Assembly (NCBI GenBank): GCA_033961575.1
Contig: CM066738.1
Coordinates: 87,431,478-87,495,477 of the forward strand
DNA: 64,000 nt
Reading direction: 5' to 3'
Origin: Aselliscus stoliczkanus
Lineage: Eukaryota; Chordata; Mammalia; Chiroptera; Hipposideridae
Position 1 is the stretch's first letter. Each line of letters opens with the position of its first letter. The notes beneath the pieces were generated by a model that saw nothing but the letters and a program-made list of their open reading frames with translations, had not been told where the DNA came from and did no database searches. Positions 23,342-34,156 of this stretch are shown here, one piece after another. Both the position numbers and the translations under genes were made by a program.

Positions 23342-23479
23342 TTCCTCTGTTTTTTATTGGACTATTTGTCTTTTTCCTTGTTGATCTGTAGAAATTCTCT
23401 CTATATTACACAATATACCTTTTCATCTATCATGTAAATTGATTTTTCTAGTTAGATTATCATTTGCCTTATGAATAGT

Positions 23480-23664
23480 TTATATTTTATATAAAAAAAT
23501 TAATGTCTTCATGGTAAAACTTTTGGGGATGATGGGTATGTTCTTTATCTTGACTATGGTGATGGTTTTATGAATGTATACATATGTCAAACAAATTATA
23601 CACTTCAAAGATATGCAATTTATTGTATATCATTTATACAGTAAATTAAAATTGTTTAAAAAAT
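23480..23664 (+). mobile_element. L1 3' end (old L1M type)
   Basis: ACTTTTGGGGATGATGGGTA, TGACTATGGTGATGGTTTTA, ATACATATGTCAAAC and GCAATTTATTGTATATCATT follow the 3' UTR end of old L1 elements. It lies directly after the minus-strand L1 fragment, in opposite orientation. Confidence 0.8.
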
Positions 23665-23831
23665 GCTATTTTATGTCCTTCCACTATATACTTTAACTTG
23701 ATGTTATATATATATTTGAACAAATATATGAAAATTATTATTCCTGTATATTATTTTACATTTGGCCACCTTATTAAGCTCTCTGAAATTTTAAATAGAT
23801 TTTCAGTTGATTGTCTTTAGTTTTCCACATA

Positions 23832-23910
23832 TTGGGTTGTCAGAAAAGTTATGACACATTTTTGCAATGAAAAACAGAAAACATATGTCATGAATTTTCC
23901 AACAACCCAA
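23832..23910. mobile_element. MADE1-like mariner MITE, 79 bp
   Basis: Flanked by TA (23830-23831 and 23911-23912). The left half begins TTGGGTTGTCAGAAAAGTTA and the right half, reversed, begins TTGGGTTGTTGGAAAATTCA; the halves pair along nearly the whole element around a short centre. This is the layout of the 80-bp MADE1 elements of mammals, but with different ends (TTGGGTTGTC). Such elements can be transcribed as long hairpins. Confidence 0.85.
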
Positions 23911-23912
23911 TA

Positions 23913-25380
23913 AAACTTGACTGTCCTCAATTTTTCCCTTTGCTTTTATTTACCTCTCTTATCTTGTGATCCACTAGCTTCCATAAAACTTCAACTCTAA
24001 CAGTTAAGTTTAGAAGCACAAGAGGATGGTTGCCCATTCAGGTACAGAGTGGGATAGGTTCTCTAGGTGTGGTTGAGTGTCAGCTAACTGGGTCAAAGCC
24101 TGTTGATTATAACCTCATATGAATAAGAGAACATCCCTGGTCATTGTCAGGCTCAGAACAAAGGTACCCAAAGTAAATGTAACAAGAGACCAAAAAACAC
24201 TATGAAAAGTGGGGTACTAGACAGTCAGTATAGGATGGAATGAAAGACTCCAGAATTTCAAGCTCTAGTGAGTCAGACAGATAGTACTAAGCACATAAAG
24301 AGGGTTGTAGAGAATTGTGAAGGGCACAGCCAGCCTAAAGCCATTCCAATAGACAGTTCTAAAGCACTTACCTGGTGCAAGTAAAGTGCTTCTAAGGGCT
24401 CAAAGCTAAGGTCAGAATTGGAAATAAATCGGCAATGAATCTCGTCAGAATCTTCTACCATTCATTTATTCCATCAGCAGACATTTATTAAGCAAGTAGT
24501 GTGTCATGCACTTGCGATATAATGTTAAATACACCAAACCCTTAATTATAAATAGTTTATAATCTACTTAGAGAACAAAACATCTGTCTGAGAAAGTAAA
24601 GCGAGACTCCCAGATAAGATGCTACTTAATAAGGCTTTATGTAACTGGGGCTTGCCCAAATAAAGTGTAGAATTAAAAAGCAAGTATGAGACCCATTTCA
24701 CAGATGATGGGCTATGAGGACATTGTCTCATTCCTGATAGATGTCCCTAGCCTGCATGTTTTGCTACAGAAATGTGCTCAGCAATGAACATTTTGATCCC
24801 CTAAATATCTAGGCTCTGTTGGCATTGTAACAACAGATACCAAACTTTGTCTTTTCCAGTTTCACTTATAGCCAGCCCTGTGTCCCCTTAAAAGTGTGAA
24901 TATCAAGAATGTGAATGCTTTTCCTTTGATGCCCCCCAGAACTCAAGCATGACAAGGATTTGTCGATACATTGAATATTTATATTTCTGAAAACAAGGCA
25001 GAATCCAAATTCAGTACGTATTGAGGACAGTAGGAGTATACTAGGTCTGGCTTTCTCTTATTCTTTACACCTCTCTCTTGGCTCCCCCATGGAAGAATGC
25101 TTTTTAAACTACCTTACTGAGAACAGAGACACGAAAGTGCATCTGGACGCTGAGGTTGAATAGTGAGATGTCACTGACTTTCTATTCAATGTCTGTGTTG
25201 TGAGAAGGGCAGGCTTGCCTAGGTAATGGTGGAGCCCAATACACACACACAAGAATCAGTGGTCTCCTCAGTAACCACAGAAGGAATTAAGGAAATATAA
25301 CCCTTGTTCCCCTCTTCTGCCTCATGTCCTCATGGATTTAGAGCAAACTTTTTACTCTTGCCCTCCACTCCGGGAAAGGC
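23913..25380. other. unassigned stretch with one old repeat trace
   Basis: Near 24460-24600 the text CAGACATTTATTAAGCAAGT with ATAATCTACTTAGAGAACAA fits the old 'TTTATTGAGCACC' repeat. No exon recognised elsewhere. Confidence 0.4.
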
Positions 25381-25647
25381 TTGGCAACTCTTCCGCCCTC
25401 CGCCCTCCGCCAACTCTTCACTTTCATTTGGAGCCAGGGAGCAGACATTATAAGGACGGGTAAAAACAGAGCATGGGACATTAGCATTTCCAGGCTACCA
25501 CATCGGGAATCTTGGCATTTTCAATATATATTTAAAATATCGGAGCGAGACAAGCTGCTGCCTTCCCTCAAAATTGCCAACGTATGCTCCAAGATCTCCT
25601 GCATTTTGCATTGTGTCAGTCTGTGTCAGAGGTTTCAGGAAAGGTAA
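25381..25647 (+). other. weak candidate exon or conserved block
   Basis: An open frame of 88 codons begins ATGGCAACTCTTCCG-like text (first in-frame start 25381 region) and ends just before TTTCAGGAAAGGTAATATAG, which contains a possible splice donor (AG|GTAATA). The block holds more CpG and GC than its flanks (CCGCCCTCCGCCCTCCGCC; GGAGCGAGACAAG). I recognise no protein domain, and an overlapping opposite-strand frame of 126 codons exists. I record it only as a place to look, not as a gene. Confidence 0.12.
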
Positions 25648-26131
25648 TATAGAAGATGAATGAAAGTCTATCATTGCAGTGCCAAGATGAAAAAGTGACA
25701 GCTCATAATGAAAAGAAAAATAGTTTCCATTTTGGGCCTCTGTAAGTAAGAAAGTGACAGAGTCTTGGGAACTGTGAGCCTGAAAAATGGTCCCTTTGAC
25801 AGACATGCCTGTAAGTGAGAGGGCCCCGGATATAATACCACCTATAATAGAGGGAATAATGATTATTTTAGGCATTGCATGATTTTGAATAAATCCTTGA
25901 CTACTCCCCAGAAAATGGAGTTGAGAGGAATCTAGGAAGAATAGTGGGTTAATTTAAGGAATAGAATACTATGGTTGGTTTTTTGTTTTGTTTTGTTTTG
26001 TTTTAGTTTTTGAAGCCTAAGTTGGTTAAATTTATTTCTGTCAGGAATGACCAAAAGCCAATGGTATTAATAAATTTTTTTTTTTTTTTTTTTTTTTGCT
26101 TCAGCAGTGATAAGAAAAAAAAAAGTCACTC
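25648..26131. other. unassigned, with GTTTT run and poly(T)
   Basis: A (GTTTT)n run lies near 25980-26005 and a roughly 22-base poly(T) near 26077-26098. The poly(T) could be the tail of a lost minus-strand retroinsertion, but no head is visible. Confidence 0.45.
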
Positions 26132-26147
26132 TAGAATCTTCCTTCAG

Positions 26148-26260
26148 GGGCCGGCCAAGTGGCGCCGCGGTTAAGCGCTGGCTTGGGACGCCAGCAGCCC
26201 CGGTTCGGGTCCCACTTATGAGGGCCAGTGACACTGCCCTCAAAAAAAAAAAAAAAAAAA
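26148..26260 (+). mobile_element. SINE family A, full length
   Basis: The 16-bp duplication TAGAATCTTCCTTCAG at 26132-26147 and 26261-26276 is exact, so this is a young insertion. The head GGGGCCGGCCAAGTGGCGCC and the GGTTCGGGTCCC B-box are well kept, with an uninterrupted A tail. Confidence 0.93.
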
Positions 26261-26276
26261 TAGAATCTTCCTTCAG

Positions 26277-27438
26277 GATTTTGTTTTTCAGGGAGCCACA
26301 TCTTTTAAGCCACATCTTTTAACAAATTAAGTTCTAGATTGGTTAAAATAATTCAGTGTTTGTAAACTGATTGAAATCTAATTTTAAGTTGAGGCAACAG
26401 TGTAAATTCTGATCATTTTGAATTCAATACCACATTTCAAAGTGCTTGAGATTATCTGAGAAACTATTTTCTTTGTACTTTAATAGCTGATACTACTTGG
26501 CTATATCTTCAGATGTTAGCCCATTTTCAGAGTTTAAAATTTCTTACCCTACATAATTTCTTTATCCACCTTCACCCAAACACGACTAGAAACACAATAC
26601 CTACCAACTCATTTACAAATGCTAGGTCAGTGGTGCTTTCCTTGTGTGTTTGCTCTACTGAGAACACACACTAGTGTGCTGATTTTCTTAAAACCAGCTG
26701 TACAAAAATCTATCTAGAAATTGGGGCTCCTAGAGTTCCCACACTCTTGGTTTCAACCATAAGCTAAAAGAAATAAATGATCACTAATGGCATGATTGTT
26801 GCCCACTGAGAGTTGAATTATGGAGCCTGAGGGAGAATATTGAATTATTTTATACAGAGTCTTAGAGCTCGAAGGGATATAGAGGCCTGGGCTCTGCTCA
26901 GTGCTCCTTGTGGCAGGGAGCTGGATATGCCTCACATGCCAATTTCATTTTGAAACAGATCTAATTACACAATGAGCTTCCTGATTCTAGGTCATTATCA
27001 ACCTTTCTCTGCAGACATCTTCGGTGCTGTCTAGCCCCCTGAAAATAATGGGAAAGGGCCTATCCTTACCAATGATAGCTCTACACTTGTTTGTAACTAG
27101 CTCCCTTATCCCCATTGGAAAACGCTCTTCCCAATCTTTGTCCCAAAGGAAACTTTCATTTTAAAGACCATGAAGACAAGCCATGAAGGGGAAATACTCA
27201 CAGGAATCCACAGCTTTTCTCCTTCCTTGGTGCTCATCAAGTTTGCTGTTCCCTCCAGCATTTACGTTGCTGCACAGTGACCATGTGCTTATCCACATGT
27301 GGGCTCTGACCACACGAGTGGAAAACACGGGCGTTGGAAGACCTGCAGTTGTAACTGGCTCAGCCTCTCAAAGTTTTGTGATCATAGGCCAATCATTTTA
27401 CTTTCCAAGATCCTCTGCAGCATGGGAGTCTATTCATA
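26277..27438. other. unassigned stretch
   Basis: No recognised repeat or exon. The two overlapping plus frames near 27183-27577 extend into the transposon that follows and are not gene-like. Confidence 0.4.
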
Positions 27439-27674
27439 CTGGAGTTGCCAAAAATATGTATACAAGTGGACACTTCAGTCAATGTTGCTCAAGCAGCACT
27501 TGGCCATAATCAGAAGTGTCTGGACACTGATGATAACCACTTTGAGCACCTCTTGGAATTGCAGGAGTCAGATATGACTTGTATTTTCATCTTTTGTTAT
27601 TGGTACATATTGAGTATTACAATTTTAGTACAGTTTTCCTTTCTTAAAGTGTGTATACATTTTTTTGGCATCAC
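27439..27674 (+). mobile_element. TIR transposon (GTATACA family), copy 2, with transposase tail
   Basis: A 236-bp element between TA dinucleotides (27437-27438, 27675-27676). The ends are CTGGAGTTGCCAAAAATATG and, reversed, GTGATGCCAAAAAAATGTAT. The plus frame from about 27475 reads AALGHNQKCLDTDD followed by NHFEHLLELQ, matching the C-terminal tail (HFEHLL) of Tc1/mariner-type transposases. The right 110 bp matches the 21.5-kb copy, which lacks this coding part. All catalytic residues are missing, so it is a deletion derivative of a once autonomous element. Confidence 0.82.
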
Positions 27675-28625
27675 TATATTTGGTCTAATAGTTGTGTAAT
27701 TGAGTTAGCATGTATAAAGTTCCTGAAAAACAGCAAGTATTTAATAAATAAGACTCCCTGTTTCCCCTAGTTACTTTGTTTGTTAGAAACATTTCACATG
27801 ACAGGTACAGCAAAAATCTTTAGGGAGATAAAAAGAAAGGAAGAGTCAGGAAGAGGGGTGTTTCAATTCATTTTACAAGGGGGATTCAAGAGACAGGAAA
27901 TAGTGGAGTATGTAAGCTGTGTGCTTTGCTTTCTTTTATTTCATTTTTAAACTCAACAGGTCCCTAAGTTACAGTGGTGTTGGGTGTTAGAACAACAGAG
28001 CACCCAGCGCAATCATACCATTCACCTTTCCAGAGACTATTCCTGAGTAAAAAACAAACAGGACAGATAATAAATAACACTTTAGAAAGTATATTTTGAT
28101 ATAACCAGTCTCAGAAAAATGAAGGCTAAAATGCTGGGTGAGTATAAAGAAGCAGGCCCTGATGCTGAGAAGTATTCGTCAGGGGCAATCTGTCCAACTA
28201 AGTGCAGGAGCTTCCACTCTCGAAATAAAAAAACCGGAACAGACAAAGGCAGGGGAGAGGTTGCATTATGCTGGGAACTCTGAAAAGATGGTGAAGAGAT
28301 GCCCTGACAGATCCATCTCTCACACTTGTTCATCAAGGACAAACAGTACAGAGAGAGCCAGCATTAGCTTGAGATGCTGGGAATAAGAACAATTTCCTGA
28401 ATGGAGATGACTGCTTCATCAAAGTGGGTGCCATGTGCATTCCTGATTTCAACATGCAAAGGTACTAACCAGATCAGAAGAAGGAACAAATATATTTCCC
28501 TAACACTCAGTTTTTACCTCATGTACTGTTTGTCTGCTTCTTGTCCATTTGTTTGCTGAACTCCCCATCACACCCTCTACTTTTATTGTTTAGAAATGAG
28601 CCCCACTCCACTACCATAAGCAGGA
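27675..28625. other. unassigned stretch
   Basis: No repeat family or exon recognised. Overlapping opposite-strand frames near 28082-28386 show no motif. Confidence 0.4.
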
Positions 28626-28627
28626 CA

Positions 28628-28673
<46 letters not shown>

Positions 28674-28676
28674 CAC
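28628..28676. repeat. (AC)n microsatellite
   Basis: About 19 AC units, then ACGCACACACACTCAC. Minus-strand translation gives Cys-Val repeats. Confidence 0.95.
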
Positions 28677-29339
28677 TCACAAGACTAGGCTTTTTCAGAT
28701 GAATGGTTTGGAATAAAAACACCATTAAAAAAGGGTCATGGTGCAGGAGAGATGATGTCAGCTGGGAGGAGGATGGGACTTCAATTGCAAGTAACCGGAC
28801 TTAGATAAGCAAAGAGGAGAGGGAAGCAATTTCCTAAGTTTCTACTAGAGCATTTTGCCCACAGGCAGGGGAATTTCCTCGGGTTGATTAAATCAAGATA
28901 GACTCCATATTTAGCAAACTTTCAGAGTAATGAATCATACCTGGTTGAGGCTTTCAAGGCTCATATAGAATATTTAGTCACACTTGTGGCTGCCTGTAGT
29001 TTCATCCTTAATCAAATATATGGATTTGAGTTTGTCTTGAATTATACCCCAATATCATGGCTTAAATGGTAAAATGGAAACACATAAACTTGGCCAATGA
29101 AAATCCAGATCAATAAGATTTAGCATGTGTGCCAGGTATTGCTACTTAACTTTTGTTGCTCTACTTTGTAATACTAGAGCTGGGATATTGCAAAGGACAT
29201 TTGCTCCCTTGTCAGTTAGACAATTCAAGCTAAATCTTACTCACTTTTTTTTCTTTCAATCTTAGGGGTGGTAGTTGTTACCTCTATAATCCCCTAGGGC
29301 TCTAGTTTATCCCTTTTAGTAGTTTACCACCTTTGACCA
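28677..29339. other. unassigned stretch
   Basis: No feature recognised. Confidence 0.4.
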
Positions 29340-29399
29340 CCAATTACTCATATTAAACTTACCCTTTAACAATAATGTATTGTATATGTGGAGAGTATT

Positions 29400-29580
29400 G
29401 TATATAATAAGAGAGTAGACCTTGAAGTTCTCATCATAAGGGGAAAAAAATGCAACTGTAAGGTGGTGGGTTTTAAGTAAACTTACTGGCTAATCATATA
29501 TGTGTAAAATCATTATGATATACACCTCAAGTTAGTATAATTTTATATGTTAAATTATATCTCAAAGAAACTGGAAATAA
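29400..29580 (+). mobile_element. L1 3' end (L1MA-like)
   Basis: GAAGTTCTCATCATAAGGGG, AAAATGCAACTGTAAGGTGG, AAATCATTATGATATACACC and ATATCTCAAAGAAACTGG match the terminal 3' UTR of L1MA-type elements. Confidence 0.75.
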
Positions 29581-29689
29581 TTACTGTGTTCAAAATAATT
29601 AATATGGTTCCTATCTCCTGACTAGACCCTGACTAATAAGCAGGACTTGTTTATCATTAGGAGAGAGCACATTTCCTTTAATATGTAAG

Positions 29690-29795
29690 ATAGAGGTAGA
29701 AAGAGAGGTAGAGGTAGAAGTAGAGAAAGAGATGGAGATGGAGGTGGACATGGAGATGGAGAAGAAGATGGAGATAGAGAAAGAGATATGTTTAG
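29690..29795. repeat. purine hexamer repeat (GGAGAT/AGAGGT type)
   Basis: About 100 bases of imperfect six-base units such as GGAGAT, AGAGGT and AGAAGT. On the minus strand it reads as Ser-Ile/Ser-Thr repeats, an artefact. Confidence 0.85.
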
Positions 29796-30770
29796 TCATT
29801 AATCTTATCCTCTGAACACTTTGGGTATTTTACCACCTGCCGTTGTAGATATTGTGTTAACGATTCTTACTGTGCAATCGAGTCACCTATTTGTTCTCAG
29901 ATCAATTCCATGACCTTCCTCTTCTCTATTTTGTATCACAGGGGCTGACTCACACTTTTGCCAACCAGCTTCTGGCTAAGTTCAGCGAATGGTCGGAAAT
30001 TGGAGGGTAAAAAAATGGGAGTAGCCTGGGCATCCTTTTTCATTCCTTATGTTGAACAACACCATTTTTCCTCCTCACCTGTAGCTCTCACAGTAGTTTC
30101 AATTCCTTCAAGGCAGTCCTGGCTCTGGGGCTCTAGTGACACCACCATTTGCTTTGGTCCCTTCAATCCTGGGAAGGTAGCATCTTCCTACAGTTGCTGA
30201 TATCTAGCTTTGCAGTTTTTTTGAGACCTTTTTAACAAGTTGCCCAAAATTCCTACAATTGAACAACCTGGTGGAAGCTCTTTTTTCTTGGATATACCTA
30301 TAGAGATACCTCTCACATAATCTTCAATTCATACATCGGCATGTTCCCTAATACTGTCAAATATATTCTATTTCTTATTTAGTTTTCCCTAGACAGTATC
30401 ATCGTGGCTGTTTCGGAACGGATGTCACTTTATTGAGCATACATATCTGTGGGTTTCCTTTCTTTTTTCTGACAATTTTTAACAAGGATCATTTCTCCTT
30501 GCAGTTCTACAGTACAACAGAACACCGCCATATGCTTAAAGAAAGGAAGAATGCATAAAAGTATCCTTTAAAGCTGCAATTTCCCTAAAATGTCTATGTA
30601 ATTGAGACAAATATGTTTCCTCCTTTTTGATATATAAGTCACTGGTCTAACAACCCCACCTGAGATGGGAATAAGCAAGAGGAAAAGGGGAAGGAACTAG
30701 AAAAGAAGGACAAGAAGAGGAAGAGGACAGTAATACTTACTTCAATTAATCAAGTATAATAATATAATAT
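29796..30770. other. unassigned stretch
   Basis: No feature recognised. A purine-rich patch lies near 30660-30735. Confidence 0.4.
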
Positions 30771-30774
30771 TTGT

Positions 30775-30935
30775 TTTTCTTTTAATTCTCACAAGAATTC
30801 ATGAGTTGGATATAATTCTTATCCCCATTTTACAGATACCTGAGGCTCAGAGAAGTAAAATAACTCACCCAAAGTCATTCCACTGGGCAAGTGTGTTAGA
30901 CCTGGAGTTTGAACACAGATCTGCGCAAACTTGAG
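30775..30935 (+). repeat. MIR SINE fragment
   Basis: TTAATTCTCACAAGAATTCA, TATCCCCATTTTACAGATAC, CTGAGGCTCAGAGAAGTAAA and CCTGGAGTTTGAACACAGAT follow the MIR consensus closely. Confidence 0.85.
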
Positions 30936-32435
30936 ACCCAATTGATATGCTTTGATAGGGGACCAGGGAGAGTGAAAAGCCTGGGGCTTGAGATAGATCA
31001 CCATAATGAAGACCTTAGAGGCCCATGATCAGCCATGATGAAAGCATGGAGCACACAAAGGTAATATTTGGCAGGGAGAGTCCTCAAGGAGAATAGGACA
31101 GACTGAGAGCAAACCCTGGCTACTCCTGATCTCTGTCTGGCAGCAGGCAGTAGGGAGAATAGGAGTACACTGGCAGCAACTGCACAGAAAACATTCAGGA
31201 GGTAAGAAGTGGCCACATGTGAGAAATGAGTTCAAAATCCACAAGGCCAAAGTGTCTTTTTAGCATATGCCATCCCCCTAATGGGTAGGTAATTGCTTTG
31301 GTAAGCTGGTGGAAAGGAGACTTCAGTTTGGGGTACCTATAAAGATGTCCACAGACCCTGGAGAGTTCAGAGAGGAGCAGAGAGATGATTATAGGGGCTG
31401 GAGGGGTTGATTTATGAGGCAAGATGGAAAGACTGGTGCTGTTACCGCTTGGATAAATGATAGCTAAGGGAGGCATAATGATACCTATAAATATTTGTAG
31501 GGCGGAAGCAGTGAGAAGAGCAGGGATCCATGTGCTACTGATGGAATACAATACCCTCCATTTCCCTTTGCTGAACTGCCAGGGAAAACTTTCTGACAGC
31601 ACTGTCATCAGAACTGCAGAAAAATCAGCCACTGGGGAAAGGGTGAAAGTGACAGCCAGGATCATTTAAGACCAAGATCCAGGAAAAATCACACAGTGTG
31701 TTCAAGGGTATACTCTGCTTCAACTGAGGAATGGATGGGAGAGGCCCTCACAGAAACCGTGGAGCTTATTCTCCAGACTTATCTTTCACCAGTCCCCTTT
31801 GTAATGGTCAGGCTTATTCATTGTCTTTGTTCAGACTTCCGCCTTACCTTGGAAGACCCCATACCAGTCAGCGCCTACCCATTCTACATCCACAATTAAC
31901 CAGTGCCTCCTCTAGGCCAGGCACTTAGCTGGATGTGGATACAAAGTCAAGGAGACAACCATTGTTTTCAAGCTGATGGCTAATGGAAAGTCAGCCAAAT
32001 AAACATGTAAGTACACACAGTATAATGAGCATGATGATAGATGCAGGTCCAGGGTACTCTGGGAGTAAAGACTGGACCCTAATCCAGTTTGGGCACCGGG
32101 TGATAATTCCAAAAAATGCAACTATGTGGAAGTTCACCTGCACCATGAAAACAGCAGTGGTTAAGAAATCCCTGCCCAGCCACCCGCACCCTCCCCCAAA
32201 CACACACAACTTTTTGTGTTCTGGGAAATGGCTCATGGCAAAGAATCACAGTTCCCCTATGACATTTAAGATGCACCAGTCCACTCTTTGTCACAGCTCT
32301 GTGTAAGGCTTGCAGATGACTGCTTTGTTTACCTGTGACAAAACCAAATGCAGACCTTGCCTTTTCTGTCTGAATCTGCTGAAAAGTCAGACATGGACCT
32401 TCCAACCCCACTCCTCCACCCCCCTTTTTTCTCAT
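30936..32435. other. unassigned stretch with chance open frames
   Basis: It includes the longest open frame of the window (156 codons, minus, 31195-31665), which has no recognised motif, no upstream or downstream gene signals, and a composition fitting chance. Near 31905-32060 there is a trace of the old 'gcctcctctaggccaggcactt' repeat. No exon is supported. Confidence 0.4.
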
Positions 32436-32457
32436 GAATGAATAGCAGACAACAAAT

Positions 32458-32708
32458 TGTCCTCCTGAAAGCTATACACCTCTCCTGTTCATTTGACTGA
32501 GACTCGTGATTTCAAAAACAATTTCAACTGTATAAAATCAACCCCCCACCTTACCCACCCCCCATAATTTATCCTCTCCTTTCTATAAAAGGCCGAGGCA
32601 AAATCACCCTGATGAGACATCCTGACCTTCAGATCTGGAGTGTTCTCCTTATTGCAATAACCTGAATAAAGTATAAGTCTCTTACTTGCTCAGTGTTTGA
32701 CTTTGACA
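32458..32708 (+). mobile_element. LTR-like fragment of an endogenous retrovirus
   Basis: The block has promoter-to-poly(A) order as in a retroviral LTR: TATAAAAGGCCGAGG at about 32584, about 70 bp further on a T/C-rich segment, AATAAA at about 32664, then a short U5-like tail GCTCAGTGTTTGACTTTGACA. The left boundary is unclear and no internal region is seen, so it would be a solo LTR or part of one. Two exact copies of GAATGAATAGCAG flank it at 32436-32448 and 32722-32734, which is longer than a retroviral target duplication. The family is not identified. Confidence 0.4.
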
Positions 32709-32734
32709 AAGTAATCTGGAAGAATGAATAGCAG

Positions 32735-34150
32735 GTAAAGAAAGGGGGAGAGGAGGCATATAGAAAGAAGTTCCATAGAAGGGAAGCACGGACCTCAATC
32801 ACATGCCTAGAGCTAAGAGACAAAAGAATATGTTAGTGGAACTGCCATGGCTAAAGGGCCAAGTCTAGGGAGGAGGGAGGTGAGGGGTTCAATTGGGAGG
32901 CATCCTTTGTTAAAAGAATATGACGCTGGCCAACTATTTTTTCTGACTCAGTTTCCTTACTATAAAAATGGAGGGAAATATAATAGCTGCCTCATGAATG
33001 CAGTCAAATGGGCAGATGCTTAGTAATTTAACATCATCTCTGGGTCAGGGCTTTGCCTATGGTGTGTAGATAAGAAATAGTTCTTAAATGGTTGGTAGAC
33101 TAATGTTCCTACATCATCTGCTACAATCAAGTGAGTTAGCATAGCCATTTCTGTTGCCACATGGATGAGAAGCCAGCACAGACTGACCTTGATGTCCCAG
33201 AGTGTGTGCTGTGAGGGTCCCACACTGGCCCAGCATGCTCCACTATAGTTCAAACTCCTCAAATTGCAAGCAAAAGCAGTCCATCCTTCCCTTCACAAAT
33301 AAACCCACCCAAATGCTCAGAGCAGGTAGGCTACACTGTGTACCTTGGAACATGAGTGGCATCAGTCAGGTGTGCAGACCCACACGGCTCACACTGGACA
33401 TAACTGGACCGTTGTGGCTCTCAGCCCCAGTCTACTGCACTGCCACTTGTGGCAGCTGTAGTTAATATGGACGATTGGTTAAGAGGAATAAAAACAGATT
33501 TCCCAAACCAACTATATTTAATGTAACATATTTTTCATATGTTTAATGGAACAGAAATTTTTATTTTAACCGACATTTATGGGCATTACTAGTGTTCTGT
33601 GGCAGGAGCAGAAACCTGGTGGGGAGAGATAGCAGGTATAGGAATCATATTAGTTTCATCGTAAGATTAGGGCACTCTGTTTATTCCTCCCCCAAGGCTC
33701 CTTTCTCCTCCTCCCTGCCTAGAAAAACAAGAGATTATAGATGGAGGCTTCTGCTGTACAAAGCCCCAGCTCTGTTAACCCTTCCTCCATTGCAATCCAG
33801 GCACCAGAGAGCCCATTATTTAATGTTAATGTATTGTTTTTCCACTGCCTGGCTCTGGGAGATCCAGATTCTTGGCACCACAGACTCAAGCATCAGCCAA
33901 AGCAATAAAGAGAAGACAATTCTTCATTATCATCCTTGGAAGCTACTCAGTGACAATGAGAGAACTGTGGTTTAGGTTCATTTGTGTTTCTGTATATATT
34001 CAGAAAGCAGGTCCTGAAGTTGTGGTTTTAGTGACAATCAGCTTTATCTACTCAAACCATCCATCCACCACCCTACTTTGCTTTTAAAAACTGGAACTCC
34101 CACCAGATCAGCAGAGATGACAAATTTGAGAAGGAAAGTCTTTAAGATAA
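32735..34150. other. unassigned stretch
   Basis: No exon or repeat recognised. The 127-codon plus frame at 33592-33975 lacks a motif and is read as chance. Confidence 0.4.
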
Positions 34151-34156
34151 GTAGGT

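Larger units (their letters stand above)
22240..23470 (-). mobile_element. L1 fragment, minus strand, interrupted by three SINEs
   Basis: With the SINEs removed, the plus strand reads as the reverse complement of an L1 3' region: TTTTGCTATTTCAAAAATGT, GCACATGTGTTAGTATAGCT, AAACACCTAGAAATCC, AGCTATTTCTTTTTTTATGA, TTTTTATTGGACTATTTGTC and TTGTTGATCTGTAGAAATTC. Breaks fall exactly at the SINE duplications (22576, 23046 and 23203). The left boundary is uncertain; text from about 22240 fits. It is an old copy with no coding capacity. Confidence 0.75.

Noticed and set aside
23093..23437. Overlapping frames of 70-96 codons on both strands
   Set aside because: Entirely derived from two SINEs and their tails inside an L1.
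25495..25875. 126-codon minus-strand open frame
   Set aside because: Overlaps a conflicting plus frame; no motif or gene context.
26067..26322. Opposite-strand frames of 82 and 71 codons
   Set aside because: SINE-derived translation with poly-Lys and poly-Phe from A/T tails.
31195..31665. 156-codon minus-strand open frame, the longest in the window
   Set aside because: No recognised domain, no supporting exon signals, other frames overlap on both strands, and a frame of this length is expected occasionally by chance in 64 kb.
33592..33975. 127-codon plus-strand open frame
   Set aside because: No recognised motif and no surrounding gene structure.
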